DNA from: Haloferax mucosum ATCC BAA-1512
Lineage (GTDB): Archaea; Halobacteriota; Halobacteria; Halobacteriales; Haloferacaceae
DNA length: 64,000 nucleotides
Assembly: GCF_000337815.1 (NCBI RefSeq)
Contig: NZ_AOLN01000006.1
Location: forward strand, 248,001-312,000
Reading direction: 5' to 3'
A program made the position numbers and the translations under genes. Positions 8,899 through 17,998 of this stretch are shown here, in pieces (position 1 is the first letter of the stretch; each line of letters starts with the position of its first letter). The notes beneath the pieces were generated by a model that made no database searches, was not told the origin of the DNA, and saw only the letters and a list, made by a program, of their open reading frames with translations.

Positions 8899-9807
8899 CT
8901 ACAACTCAAACTGGTTGCGCCGTGAGATGACGGCCAGCGCGCCCACGACGACCCCACCGAAGAGCAACTGAAGCGCCGAGGAATCGCGGAGCGCACCGAG
9001 TGCGACCTGAAGCGGCGGGCGCTCGGTCGCATGGGAGAAGTCTAGCAGGACCGTCTCGTGGTCCCCGACGAGCGCCTCGACGAAGGCGCGATTGTCCGGG
9101 CGGTCGAGCATCGAGTTGATGAACACGCTCGGGTCGCTGACGACGACGACTTCGCCCGCGCCGAGTGACTCGCTCGTCACGACGGGATAGGACCGAAGCG
9201 CCTCGGACTCGTCGAGTTCACCGTCGCCGTCGGCGTCGCGGTACGAGAAGTTCGACGAGCGGACGAGTGCGGTGCTTTCGTTCGCGGTCACCGTCGCCGG
9301 GTGGTTCAGCGTGAGTTGGCTCACGTTGTTCGTTCGCGGGTCAGAGACCGTCCGCGTCGCCACCGGAAGCGCGCCCGACTTGTACTGGTGGCGGTCGTCC
9401 CGAAGCGGCGTCCGATTGATGCGCGCGCTCGCACCGAGTCGTGACAGCAGGTCGTTTCCGTGTGGCCTGAAGTCGTCGGCGACGACGAGGGTACCGCCGT
9501 CACGGACGAACGACTCGATTCGGGCCGCCTCGGCGTCTGTGTAGCCGCTCTCGGGCGAAACGACGAATGCGACCGCTCCGCCGGCGGCACCCTCGTCGTA
9601 CGCTGTGGTGTTGTACGCGAGCGCCGTCTCGGCGGGTGCGTCGGCCGCGACGTCGCGGACGCCAGAGCCGCCATCCCACGCGGAGTTGAACGCGCCGTAG
9701 GTGGACGAGGACGTGCTCGCGCCGACGCCGACGCCGACGAGCATCGCCACCAGCAATCCCGCCGCGAGGAGATGCGGATAGCCGACGTCCCGCGAGCCAA
9801 CGCGCAC
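8899..9807 (-). CDS. DUF4350 domain-containing membrane protein
   Basis: 302 residues from a GTG that directly follows the upstream stop (TGAGTG). An N-terminal hydrophobic helix (about 9-29) acts as signal anchor. A Rossmann-like extracytoplasmic domain with the DUF4350 signature (FVRDGGTLVVADDF, about 104-117) follows, and one membrane span near the C-terminus (ALQLLFGGVVVGALAVI) ends in a short basic tail. DUF4350 proteins are common partners of MoxR/DUF58/DUF4129 proteins. Here it follows a small membrane protein in a two-gene unit just upstream of MoxR. No enzymatic activity can be assigned. Confidence 0.82.
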   Translation of the reverse strand: MRVGSRDVGYPHLLAAGLLVAMLVGVGVGASTSSSTYGAFNSAWDGGSGVRDVAADAPAETALAYNTTAYDEGAAGGAVAFVVSPESGYTDAEAARIESFVRDGGTLVVADDFRPHGNDLLSRLGASARINRTPLRDDRHQYKSGALPVATRTVSDPRTNNVSQLTLNHPATVTANESTALVRSSNFSYRDADGDGELDESEALRSYPVVTSESLGAGEVVVVSDPSVFINSMLDRPDNRAFVEALVGDHETVLLDFSHATERPPLQVALGALRDSSALQLLFGGVVVGALAVISRRNQFEL

Positions 9808-10083
9808 TCAGACCACCCCCGGCGGGAGGATGTCGAGAATCCGCCGGACGACGATGTACCCGAAGACGACGAGACCGCCGCCGATGAGCCACAAGAGCCG
9901 GCGACGCCACGTGGGCGTTACCGCGACGGGAGCGGTGAGTTCGACGATGACGAGAAAGCCGATGAGCGACACGACGAACACGAGTTCGTAAGACAGCGAG
10001 TCGAGGAGGACGAGAATCAGTGTCGCTCCGAGCATCCACGCGAGTTGCGCGCGGATGAATCGTTCACGTCGTGCCGTTGCCAT
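9808..10083 (-). CDS. Small two-helix membrane protein
   Basis: 91 residues from the ATG at 10083 (MATARRERFIRAQLAWMLG). A GTG two codons earlier is possible, but a TATA-like element near 10106-10116 fits the ATG better. Three hydrophobic stretches (about 13-31, 33-45, 55-78) with basic loops are visible. Its stop abuts the GTG of the DUF4350 gene, so the pair is surely co-transcribed. I recall similar small proteins (DUF7269-like) in haloarchaeal MoxR clusters, but this is not verified. Confidence 0.7.
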   Translation of the reverse strand: MATARRERFIRAQLAWMLGATLILVLLDSLSYELVFVVSLIGFLVIVELTAPVAVTPTWRRRLLWLIGGGLVVFGYIVVRRILDILPPGVV

Positions 10084-10178
10084 ATACACTGGTGGTCAGG
10101 CCGGGATAACTAAACTATCGCTTGCGGGTGCGAACTCGTGAAAAGCGAGTCGGCGGCGGCGGCGACGACCGCCCGCCG

Positions 10179-11435
10179 TCAGAGGTGTTCGAGCGGTCGA
10201 ATCTTCGCAATTCGCCGACTGACGGCGAGCGACGAGAGGAGACTCATCAGGAACGCGATTGCGAACCCGCCAGCGAGCACGGTCTGCGGGAGCACCACGA
10301 CGTCGCCGAAGCCGACGACGAGTTCGGCCAGTTCGTTCAGTCCGCGCGCGGCCGGGAAACTGAGCGCGACGCCGAGTGCGCCCCCGACCGTACCGAGGAC
10401 GAGCGCCTGCACGACGAGCGTCAACGAGAGCGTCGATGAGGACGTTCCGAGCGCCTTGAGTGCGGCGAACTCCCGTTGTTGGTGGTAGACGTGCGAAAGC
10501 AGGATGTTGACGGTGAGCGCGAGTCCCGCGAGCAACGCGAGGAAGACGAGGCTCCCACCGGCGGCCATGAGGACCGCTTGGTCGCGGAGAATCTCTTTCA
10601 GTTGCTCCTCGTTCGTCCGGATGTCGTAGCTCGGATACTCCGATTCGAGGTCCGCCGCGACCGCCTGTGGGTCGGCGTCGTCCGCGACGGTGAGCGTCAT
10701 GAGCGTCGCCTTGTCGGTGCCGGTCGTCCCCGTCACTTCTTGGAGTTCACTCAGTTGGAGGACGACACTCGGCGACCCGAGGAACCGCGAGAACGTCGGC
10801 GAGATGCCGACGACGGTGAACTCGTTTTGCCGGGCGATGCCCGTCGTGCCGCCGATGGAAAGCGAGTCGCCGACGGAGACGTTCATCATGTCGGCCGTCC
10901 GCTGGTCGATGACGACCTCGTGGCTCATCGGACCCGAGTAGTTGCCGTTGGCGTAGTGCACGTCGTCGGTGCTGAATCCGGAGCCGTTCGTGATGTGGAC
11001 CGCGCCGCCGCTCGTGGGCGACCCGACGCCGACGAGCGTCTGATAGTCCGTCTCGTTCGATTTGACGTAGACCGTCTGGAACGCCATCGGCACCGACGCC
11101 CGAACGTCCTCGCGGGTCTCCAACTCGGTGTCCAACTCGTGTGCGCCGACGATCGTGTTTTCGAACCCGCCGACGCCGGTTGGCGAGAACCGGACCGGGC
11201 CGCCGGTAATCCACACGTCGCGGCCGGCCGCGTCGAACTTCTGTTGGCCCGTCTCGATGACGCCGATACCAGTCCCCGCGAGGAGCGTCGCCGCGAGCAC
11301 GGCCAGCGTGATGCCGAGGACGGTGAGTACCGTCCGCCCGCGGGCGTGAGAGAGTTGCGAGAGCGCGATGCCGGTGGCGGCGCGAGCGCGGGCGAGACGC
11401 GGGAACCGCGCCGGTGTTGGCTCGCCGTCAGTCAT
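10179..11435 (-). CDS. ABC transporter permease, FtsX/MacB type
   Basis: 418 residues. One N-terminal membrane helix (TVLTVLGITLAVLAATLLAG) is followed by a large extracytoplasmic MacB-type periplasmic core (about 60-270), then three C-terminal helices forming the FtsX domain (about 285-405). This is the mechanotransmission type of permease used for lipoprotein or peptide export rather than ordinary import. Its start overlaps the end of the upstream permease gene by 8 bp, so it is third in an operon with another permease and the ATPase. The two permeases likely form a heterodimer. The substrate is unknown. Confidence 0.85.
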   Translation of the reverse strand: MTDGEPTPARFPRLARARAATGIALSQLSHARGRTVLTVLGITLAVLAATLLAGTGIGVIETGQQKFDAAGRDVWITGGPVRFSPTGVGGFENTIVGAHELDTELETREDVRASVPMAFQTVYVKSNETDYQTLVGVGSPTSGGAVHITNGSGFSTDDVHYANGNYSGPMSHEVVIDQRTADMMNVSVGDSLSIGGTTGIARQNEFTVVGISPTFSRFLGSPSVVLQLSELQEVTGTTGTDKATLMTLTVADDADPQAVAADLESEYPSYDIRTNEEQLKEILRDQAVLMAAGGSLVFLALLAGLALTVNILLSHVYHQQREFAALKALGTSSSTLSLTLVVQALVLGTVGGALGVALSFPAARGLNELAELVVGFGDVVVLPQTVLAGGFAIAFLMSLLSSLAVSRRIAKIRPLEHL

Positions 11436-12666
11436 GCGACATCGCCTCCAGTGTCGGGGTTCGCCACGTGAGCCACGCAGGATACACGGACGAGACGAGA
11501 CCGATGGCGGCCGCGACCGCGACGCTGTAGCCGACGAGAATCGGGTCGAACAGCGCGACCTGCACGCCGAGTAGCTCCTGTGTGAGCGCGTTCGTCAGGA
11601 AGATGCCGCCGATACCGGTGACGACGCCGACGACCCCGCCGATGGTGGCGACGATGACCGTCTCGGCGACGACGAGGAGGGTCTGCGAGCCGGTTCGATA
11701 GCCCATCGCCGAGAGGACGGCGAGGTTGCGGCGGTCGGCGTTGACTTCGAGTCCCATCATGGTTGCGACGAAGAGGACGCCGACGAGGACGGCGACCGTG
11801 AGCGAGACGGCGGCCATGGCAAGCGGGAGACTCGACGTGGACGCGCCGCGGACGGCGAGGCCGGTCTGCGTGACGACAGAGGTTCGCGGGTACAGACGCT
11901 CGATATCGGATTTCACGCCCGCGGTGTTCGTGCTCACGAGCAGTTGGTCCGCGAGGTCGCCCGAGGTCGACCCGGTCATCGTCTGGAGTTCCGAGAGGTG
12001 GACGAGCGCGACCGGAACGGGACCCACCCCGCTCGAAACGTCGCCTTGCCGAACGTCCGCGACCGTGAACGTCGCCCGCGAGTTGCCGACTTCGGCGGTT
12101 ACCTCGTCGCCGGCGGAGACGCCCAAGAGTTCCGCGCCGGCCTCGTTGAGCACGAGTTCGCCGGTTCGCGGTCCTTCGTAGGTGCCGTTTGCGTAGTGCG
12201 GGTCGCCCGGTTCGAGCGCGTCCGTGGGAACACCGACGACGGTCGTCGGCTCTTCCGGCGGGATGATACCCGCGGCGAGGATGAATTCGTCCGTGCTCTC
12301 GTTGTCGCCTGGTGCCAGCCTGACGAGTTGCGTCTGGACCGGCGTCGCGTACTCGACTCGCTCGTCTTGGTCGAGTCGCGCGGTAATCTCGTGGGTGTTT
12401 CCGAGTTGTGGACTGCCGACAGAGACCGCGACCGACGAGGCGGTGCTCGCCTCGGGGACGACCCAGTAGTCCACGTCTTCGCTTTGAATCGCGTTCTCCG
12501 CGCCCATGCCGAGTGCGATGCCGCTGACGGTCGTCATCAGCGTCACCGCGAGCGCGACGCCGACGACGCTCAACAGAACCTGTTTGGACGAGGACGTCCG
12601 CAACCGACCGAGGACGCGCCGAACGGCGAGACCGAGGATACCGAGCAGTCGGTGTCGCCTAGGCAT
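11428..12666 (-). CDS. ABC transporter permease, FtsX/MacB type
   Basis: 412 residues with the same plan as its neighbour: one N-terminal helix (VLLSVVGVALAVTLMTTVSG), an extracytoplasmic core of about 220 residues with glycosylation sequons (NESTDEF, ANGTYEG), and three C-terminal helices. It overlaps the ATPase gene upstream and the second permease downstream by 8 bp each, showing tight coupling. The two permeases share the PHYANGTYEGP-like core motif with modest similarity elsewhere, so they probably arose by duplication. Expected to form a MacB-like complex with the ATPase. Confidence 0.85.
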   Translation of the reverse strand: MPRRHRLLGILGLAVRRVLGRLRTSSSKQVLLSVVGVALAVTLMTTVSGIALGMGAENAIQSEDVDYWVVPEASTASSVAVSVGSPQLGNTHEITARLDQDERVEYATPVQTQLVRLAPGDNESTDEFILAAGIIPPEEPTTVVGVPTDALEPGDPHYANGTYEGPRTGELVLNEAGAELLGVSAGDEVTAEVGNSRATFTVADVRQGDVSSGVGPVPVALVHLSELQTMTGSTSGDLADQLLVSTNTAGVKSDIERLYPRTSVVTQTGLAVRGASTSSLPLAMAAVSLTVAVLVGVLFVATMMGLEVNADRRNLAVLSAMGYRTGSQTLLVVAETVIVATIGGVVGVVTGIGGIFLTNALTQELLGVQVALFDPILVGYSVAVAAAIGLVSSVYPAWLTWRTPTLEAMSHD

Positions 12667-13417
12667 CGCTCACCACGATACCGTCGCGGAGTCGGATAAC
12701 GCGGTCGGCGCGGTCGATGACGTGGTCGTCGTGGGTTGCGACGACGACCGCGCGCTCTGAGGCAGTCTGCTCGATGTAGTCGAGGACGCGCTGGCCCGTC
12801 TCCGTGTCGAGTTCGCCGGTCGGTTCGTCCGCGATGAGGACCGCCGGGTCGGACACGAGCGCCCGCGCAATCGCCACGCGCTGTTGTTCGCCGCCGGAGA
12901 GTTCGCCCGGTTTGTGCCCGGCGCGGTCGCCGAGACCGACCTGTTCGAGCAGTTCGTCGGCGCGCGCCCGCCGGTCTCGTTTGGAGACGCCGCGTTCGAT
13001 AAGCGGAAGCGCGACGTTGCCGCGGGCCGAGAGCGCGGGCAACAGGTGGAAATGTTGGAAGACGATACCAATCGTGTCGCGTCTGAGTGTCGTCCGCTGA
13101 CGAGAGGACAGCGAACGCACGTCGGTTCCCGCGACGGTCACGTCGCCGGTCGTCGGGGTGTCGAGCGCGGCGAGGAGGTGCAACAGCGTCGATTTGCCGC
13201 TCCCGCTCGGGCCGGCGATGGCGACGAACTCGCCGGTCGCAATCGACAGCGAGACGCCGTCGAGAGCGCGAACCGTCGGCGCGTCACCCCCGCGGGAGAA
13301 AAGCGAGTCGCGTCCGCGCGAGTACTCCCGGGCGACGCGCTCACAGCGGAGGGCGGTCGCCGGGTCGGCCGCGTCGGCGGCGGGACGAGAACGTTGTTCG
13401 GAGACCGAATCAGCCAT
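12659..13417 (-). CDS. ABC transporter ATP-binding protein, MacB/LolD type
   Basis: 252 residues from the ATG at 13417 ([13 protein letters not shown]); an upstream ATG at 13444 overlaps the promoter. Walker A is GPSGSGKS, the signature is [15 protein letters not shown], Walker B is [12 protein letters not shown], and the H-loop is VVATHD. GTLD-type MacB/LolD ATPases power FtsX-like permeases, and two such permeases follow with 8-bp overlaps. A TATA box (13442-13449) and a 13-bp palindrome (13451-13463) lie upstream, suggesting specific control of this export operon. Confidence 0.9.
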   Translation of the reverse strand: MADSVSEQRSRPAADAADPATALRCERVAREYSRGRDSLFSRGGDAPTVRALDGVSLSIATGEFVAIAGPSGSGKSTLLHLLAALDTPTTGDVTVAGTDVRSLSSRQRTTLRRDTIGIVFQHFHLLPALSARGNVALPLIERGVSKRDRRARADELLEQVGLGDRAGHKPGELSGGEQQRVAIARALVSDPAVLIADEPTGELDTETGQRVLDYIEQTASERAVVVATHDDHVIDRADRVIRLRDGIVVSDA

Positions 13418-13441
13418 GCTCCCACGTGATGCGCGACGTGG

Positions 13442-13463
13442 CATATAGTTGGTGTGTCACACC
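13442..13463 (-). promoter_or_regulatory. Promoter with palindromic operator candidate for the MacB-type operon
   Basis: The minus strand carries AACTATATG (13442-13450) 25-33 bp before the ATG at 13417. Directly upstream of that TATA box is a perfect inverted repeat GGTGTG-T-CACACC (13451-13463). Placement over the BRE suits an activator or a repressor that competes with TFB. Confidence 0.5.
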
Positions 13464-13520
13464 GCGAGCGTCGCAGTGGTCGGGCGGTAGACGTCGGAAA
13501 AAGTGACCGAGAAGCAGTCG

Positions 13521-14639
13521 TCAGCGACGAACGAGTCGGCGACCGACCGCGAACACCACGAGGATGCCGAAAAGCGCCTGCAACGCCGTGTTCGGAACGT
13601 CCGACGAGGTGGTCGATGGCTCGGTCGTCGTCGGTTCGTTGGGCGTCACGACGTTGTCGGTCGTGGTCGGTGGCGCAGTCGTCGGACTCGACTGGGTCGT
13701 CTCCGTCGTGTCGGTCGGCGGCGGCGAGTCGGTCGTTGTCGTCGAGTTTGGCGTCGGGGTCGGCGTGTCCGTCGTGTTGTTCGACGTGGGCGTCGCGGTC
13801 TCGTTGCCCGAATCGGACGAATCGCCGTCCGGCGAATCGCCGTCCGAGGTGTCGCCACCGTCGCCGCCACTACCGCCGCCACCGCCGGGCGTCGGGGTCT
13901 CGGGCGTTTCGTCGGTCTGCTCGACGATTTCGACCGTCGAAGCGTCGCTCACGCCGACGAGTTCGTCCTCGCCGAGCGCTCTGTCGTCGGAGCGGACGAC
14001 CGCGTACAGCGAGTAGTCGCCGGTGTCGAAGTCGTCGGTCGGGACCGTCGCCGAGTAGTGCGAGTCGTTTATTTTCGAGGCGTCGCTTCGGACGTGTTTG
14101 TCGCCATTCGAGAGGACGACTTGCACGGCTTCGACCGGTTCGCCCGATTCGACCTGTTCGAGTTCGGTCGTCACGTCGAGACCGTCGCCGTTCTCGACGG
14201 TGTCGTTGGCGGTGACAGAGAGACTGTAGGCGCGAATCACGAGGGGTTCGACTGCGTGCACCTCTTCGGACGATTGCTCGCCAACCGTGACGGCGTACGT
14301 CCCGGGTTCAAGCCCGTCGGTGTCGAAGGTCGCAGTCGTGTCGCCGGTCCGGGTCCGCACCCGTCGGATGTTCTGTTCGGTGTCGTAAATGGCGACTGAG
14401 TACTGCGCGGCGCTCGGCGCGTCAACTGAGATACTGACGCTACTGTCGGTGTCGGCGCGGCCGACTTGGGTGACGGTGAAGTCACCCCACTGTGTCGAGA
14501 CGGTTCTGTCGGCGGTGTCGATGGAGCCGCCGATGTCGATATCGTAGTCGCCGCTCGCCCCGAGAGACGGGGGCGCGACCGCGGCAAGGAGCACCGCGGC
14601 GACCACGAAGGCAAAAATCGAGAAACGGGGTCGAGACAT
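13521..14639 (-). CDS. Secreted protein with Thr/Pro-rich stalk and C-terminal membrane anchor
   Basis: 372 residues. A clear Sec signal (FSIFAFVVAAVLLAAVAPPSLGA) ends near residue 28. Two or three beta-rich domains (about 30-225) follow, then a Gly-rich hinge and a long Asp/Ser/Thr/Pro stalk (about 230-345) full of NxS/T sequons. The chain ends with one hydrophobic helix (TALQALFGILVVFAVG) and RRLVRR. The stalk is typical of glycosylated haloarchaeal surface proteins. The tail lacks the PGF tripeptide, so it is probably a plain membrane anchor. It is about 100 bp downstream of a PGF-CTERM gene on the same strand but has its own TATA-like TTTTTACC (14664-14671). The ligand is unknown. Confidence 0.75.
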   Translation of the reverse strand: MSRPRFSIFAFVVAAVLLAAVAPPSLGASGDYDIDIGGSIDTADRTVSTQWGDFTVTQVGRADTDSSVSISVDAPSAAQYSVAIYDTEQNIRRVRTRTGDTTATFDTDGLEPGTYAVTVGEQSSEEVHAVEPLVIRAYSLSVTANDTVENGDGLDVTTELEQVESGEPVEAVQVVLSNGDKHVRSDASKINDSHYSATVPTDDFDTGDYSLYAVVRSDDRALGEDELVGVSDASTVEIVEQTDETPETPTPGGGGGSGGDGGDTSDGDSPDGDSSDSGNETATPTSNNTTDTPTPTPNSTTTTDSPPPTDTTETTQSSPTTAPPTTTDNVVTPNEPTTTEPSTTSSDVPNTALQALFGILVVFAVGRRLVRR

Positions 14640-14741
14640 CGTTGTCCGATTTGGCTACCGGTGGTAAAAATCTGTAGGCAGTCGGTCGCGCCGCTCGCGG
14701 GCTGAAAAAATGAGAAGTGAAACGAACCGCGTGAGCGGTCG

Positions 14742-16952
14742 TTAGTCTCGGCGGACCGCGACGAGTGCGATTGCGAGGAGCGCAATCACGGCGAGGACGG
14801 CTCCGAAACCGGGGACACCGGTCCCCGTCGTGGTTGGTCCGTCAGTCGGCGGTTCGGTCGTCGTAGTCGGTCCGTCGGTCGGCGGTTCAGTTGTCGTGGT
14901 CGGTCCGTCAGTCGGCGGTTCGGTCGTCGTGGTCGGCTCTTCGTCCGCCGTGATGGCGAAGTAAGAAAAGCCGGGCGTGTCGGCTTCGAGGACGACCGTG
15001 TCGTCGCCGTCGTTGACCACGCGGGTATCGATCGACTCCCAATCACCGGTGTCGTCGTTGAACCGCTGGACTTCGAGGTCGGACGCGCTCAAGTCGAGTT
15101 CGTCGAGTTTGCTCTGTCGGACCGAGAACTTGAGCGTGGACGGGTCGTCACGGGCCGACTTCGGCACCGTGATTTTGACGTAGCCGACCGCGACACCATC
15201 GGGTTCGCCGACGGTACCGGGGACGTTCGTGCGTTCCTGCACGATGACTTCGCCCGTCGTCTTGTTGCTGAAGGTGATGTTGACGGCCGAGACCGACTCG
15301 CCACCTTTCAGCGGTGCGTCGAACTTGTCCTCGTAGAAGAGGCGGTCCCGCTCGTAGGCGTCGTTCGGTGTGTCGTCGTCGCCGCCGCCACCTCCGCCGC
15401 CCGTGGTGGGCGTCTTGACGGTGATGGTTCCGAGCGTGACGCCATCGACCGTCAGGGTGTAGTTCCCGTCAGTGTCGATGGACGTAGAGTACGTTAGCGT
15501 GTCCGACTCACCGGCGTCGAGGGTGACTCTATCGGTTGCGATTGCGGTCCCGTTCGCCTTCAGCGGCTTGGCGAAGGTGCCGGTAGCGGTACCGGTGTTT
15601 TCGACATCGACAGAGACGTTGAACGTCTCGTCGGGCTTGACCCGAGTCGGCGAGATGGAACTCGAACCGGCGTCGATGGTGAAGGATGGTGCGTCCTGAG
15701 TGACCGAGAGTTCCTTGCGGTTCGAGACGGTCTCGGTACTCCCCTCTTTGGTTGCGACGTGCATGACGACGTATTTGTCGTTGGGTGCGCCATCGGGAAT
15801 CGGCACGTCGATAGACGTCTTGCTATCCGTGACTCTCGCTACAGTCGATGCGTAAATGGTCTTGTCACCCGTACGGATAGAGACATTGTCAGATGCTGAC
15901 GTAGAGTTGTTGAGACGAGCGAAAAGAGAGAGAACGGTCTTTGTTCCGGTGAACGACCGCTTTTGTGGCTTGACACCCATGATGTTCGCGTTCGCGGGTG
16001 TACTAGCAGTTCCCGTTACCTGCTCGATTGGTGTCTTAATCGTAATGTTCGACCGATTGGTCGCGTTTACTGTATAATCGAAGTTACTGAGCCGGTCCTC
16101 GTTGAACACAGCGACGGCGTGGCTAACGTTCTTGTTACCCGCACTGAGTGCACTGGCATCTACCTCAATTGTTGCATTCTTACCGGGGTGGGCGACTGCT
16201 GGCGTTGTGATGTGCGACTTCTGTTCGTGCACCGAAAACGCATCTATGCCAACAAAAGTGACGTTACCGTCGATAGAGAGATTTCCATTATTACTACCGG
16301 AGAACCCGTTCCCGTCGTCAACAGTGACGACACCAACCATCCAGAGACCGGACTCGTTGGGTGTGAAGTTGAAGTCGGTCGTTCCTCGGTTACCCGTCGT
16401 TTCGTGTTCGACGAAGGCGGAGACGTTGTCGCTCTCGGTGAAGCGCTTCACTGCGTCTTCCTTGGTGTCTGGGAGTGAGCTCCCATCTTCGAGTTTTGCC
16501 GTGACGAACTGAATGCTTTCCCCTTCAAAGAGCGCGGCATCGCCGCCGTACTCGAAGTCGTATGGGATCGTTTTTTCGGACGAATAGACGTACATCTTGC
16601 TCTTTTGGAGGTCCACCGTTATCGGGTCCTCCCCCGGTGACGGTGGTGCTGTGATGAACGTATCCCCAGTTTCGACTTCATAAGACATGGCGTTATCGAA
16701 CTTCGAGGAATCAGTGTCCGGACGGAGCGTGAATATCGAGCGCTCCCAAATGCTTATATTGTCTGTGGCATTCACCAGTTGGTCTGAGTTGACGCCGTCG
16801 AATTGATTCACGACTGGCCCCTCCTGTACACCTGACTCATCCGTGGTGACCCCAAGACCCGCAGTGGCCGGTCCTGCGAAGACTGAAGACACCATAATAA
16901 GTGTGAATGCGAGACTCAACCCTTGTTGGGAGAGCCTGCGGTAGCGACTCAT
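14742..16952 (-). CDS. PGF-pre-PGF / PGF-CTERM surface glycoprotein
   Basis: 736 residues from the ATG at 16952 (MSRYRRLSQQGLSLAFTLIM), which gives a proper signal peptide and sits 27-36 bp from a TATA box. The ectodomain is beta-rich with many NxS/T sequons; a CARDB-like domain lies near 440-530. The conserved PGF-pre-PGF domain (about 550-690) precedes three TEPPTDGPTTT repeats and the C-terminal GTGVPGFGAVLAVIALLAIA followed by VRRD. This is the PGF-CTERM signal cut by archaeosortase A, which attaches the protein to membrane lipid. Parts of the middle (about 15.8-16.8 kb) are less GC-rich than the flanks. It is a surface protein of unknown role. Confidence 0.85.
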   Translation of the reverse strand: MSRYRRLSQQGLSLAFTLIMVSSVFAGPATAGLGVTTDESGVQEGPVVNQFDGVNSDQLVNATDNISIWERSIFTLRPDTDSSKFDNAMSYEVETGDTFITAPPSPGEDPITVDLQKSKMYVYSSEKTIPYDFEYGGDAALFEGESIQFVTAKLEDGSSLPDTKEDAVKRFTESDNVSAFVEHETTGNRGTTDFNFTPNESGLWMVGVVTVDDGNGFSGSNNGNLSIDGNVTFVGIDAFSVHEQKSHITTPAVAHPGKNATIEVDASALSAGNKNVSHAVAVFNEDRLSNFDYTVNATNRSNITIKTPIEQVTGTASTPANANIMGVKPQKRSFTGTKTVLSLFARLNNSTSASDNVSIRTGDKTIYASTVARVTDSKTSIDVPIPDGAPNDKYVVMHVATKEGSTETVSNRKELSVTQDAPSFTIDAGSSSISPTRVKPDETFNVSVDVENTGTATGTFAKPLKANGTAIATDRVTLDAGESDTLTYSTSIDTDGNYTLTVDGVTLGTITVKTPTTGGGGGGGDDDTPNDAYERDRLFYEDKFDAPLKGGESVSAVNITFSNKTTGEVIVQERTNVPGTVGEPDGVAVGYVKITVPKSARDDPSTLKFSVRQSKLDELDLSASDLEVQRFNDDTGDWESIDTRVVNDGDDTVVLEADTPGFSYFAITADEEPTTTTEPPTDGPTTTTEPPTDGPTTTTEPPTDGPTTTGTGVPGFGAVLAVIALLAIALVAVRRD
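14836..14934 (-). repeat. Three 33-bp tandem repeats encoding TEPPTDGPTTT
   Basis: Units at 14836-14868, 14869-14901 and 14902-14934 differ at only a few positions and encode the Pro/Thr stalk just before the PGF-CTERM segment. Copy number is likely to vary between strains. Confidence 0.85.
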
Positions 16953-16978
16953 ATATTGCTCAACTAATAGAATCGTCA

Positions 16979-16988
16979 TAATACTTTT
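16979..16988 (-). promoter_or_regulatory. TATA box of the PGF-CTERM protein gene
   Basis: Minus-strand AAAAGTATTA lies 27-36 bp before the ATG at 16952; this decides the start codon. Confidence 0.55.
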
Positions 16989-17564
16989 GAATATCAAGAT
17001 GGTTGACTTACCTTCGGGGCGTGGCGTACCGACAAATGTGGTCCCAAGTTCCGTCACGGCGATAAGATCCGGATGTGATGTCGGATTCGCGTTAAAAGTT
17101 GTTTTGATTACAATTCTGCGGCAACTGTTATACCGACGAGGGTCTGCCTCACTGCACCGAAATACTGTACTGACTCGTTCTTGTCACTGCAATTACCAAT
17201 AATGTCCCACACGAGTATAACAGCCATAGTACCGTTATTATAGGCAGAGTCCACAACGGCACCCGCAGTGTCGGACGCCGGTTCCGAACCACTCGGAGTT
17301 CAGTTCCAACACCAACACCGAACGAAACCGCGGATTCAGCGCCACCTCCGATTCGATACACTGTCTCAACACCGACGTAACTACGACACGACGGAGCATA
17401 CATACAATCCGTCGGATTCACCCGACGTATGTCAGTCCATCACGTGTTTGAGAAATAATTATGTCAGTGGTCGTTAAAGTATCAGCCGAGTCGCTCGCGC
17501 GGTACCTTGGATAGAGGGTGGGTTGCTAGCGCGAGTCGTCTACACAGGTGTGGGTTGTCAACGC
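16989..17564. other. AT-richer intergenic region, weak ORF only
   Basis: About 575 bp between divergent genes, clearly richer in A/T than the flanks. A minus-strand frame at 17149-17421 (90 codons) contains one convincing hydrophobic stretch (LPIITVLWLLYSCGTLLVIA) and could be a small membrane protein, but its codon use is not typical and I give it about 0.2. A plus-strand frame at 17268-17477 looks like chance. No repeats or RNA genes seen. Confidence 0.3.
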
Positions 17565-17813
17565 ATGGCTAACAAAACGTACGATACAGGGGACGTTGTA
17601 CCGGTGGAAATTTGCTCGACTCCCGACGAGTCGAACATCGAGTTCGCGGTTCCCGTCGAAGTATACGACGGGTACGGGAGTGCGAAACACGTCTATCCGA
17701 CAGAACAGATTGAACGCGTCGCCGACTTGTTCGTCGCCGACGGCGGGTCCGACGAGGTCGCGGTCGCGGACGAAGTGAGACTGTATACGATTCCGCACGA
17801 CGCGCTCCGGTAA
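17565..17813 (+). CDS. Small conserved-looking hypothetical protein
   Basis: 82 residues from the ATG at 17565 (MANKTYDTGDVVPVEICSTP); an in-frame ATG at 17523 would add a 14-residue lead that does not look coding. The protein is acidic, soluble and has no membrane span. Its composition is typical of haloarchaeal proteins, which supports it being real. I recognise no domain. It stands alone between an AT-rich region and the malic enzyme gene. Confidence 0.6.
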   Translation: MANKTYDTGDVVPVEICSTPDESNIEFAVPVEVYDGYGSAKHVYPTEQIERVADLFVADGGSDEVAVADEVRLYTIPHDALR

Positions 17814-17998
17814 GCGCGCGACGACGTCCGTAGTCGTTTCCGGGCCGTTACGCGTTCCGGACGTTACACTCGCTAATTGCGGCGGCTATATTACACTCGT
17901 CGCAAAATTGAGTCCCGAGCTACTGCTTTATTCGGCTAGACGATTCGTCGCAATGGAGAGCGAAGAGGCTACGTTTCTCAACGACAGCATCACGATTA

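Noticed and set aside
14836-14934. CRISPR-like array
   Set aside because: The 33-bp units are directly adjacent without spacers and encode a protein stalk.
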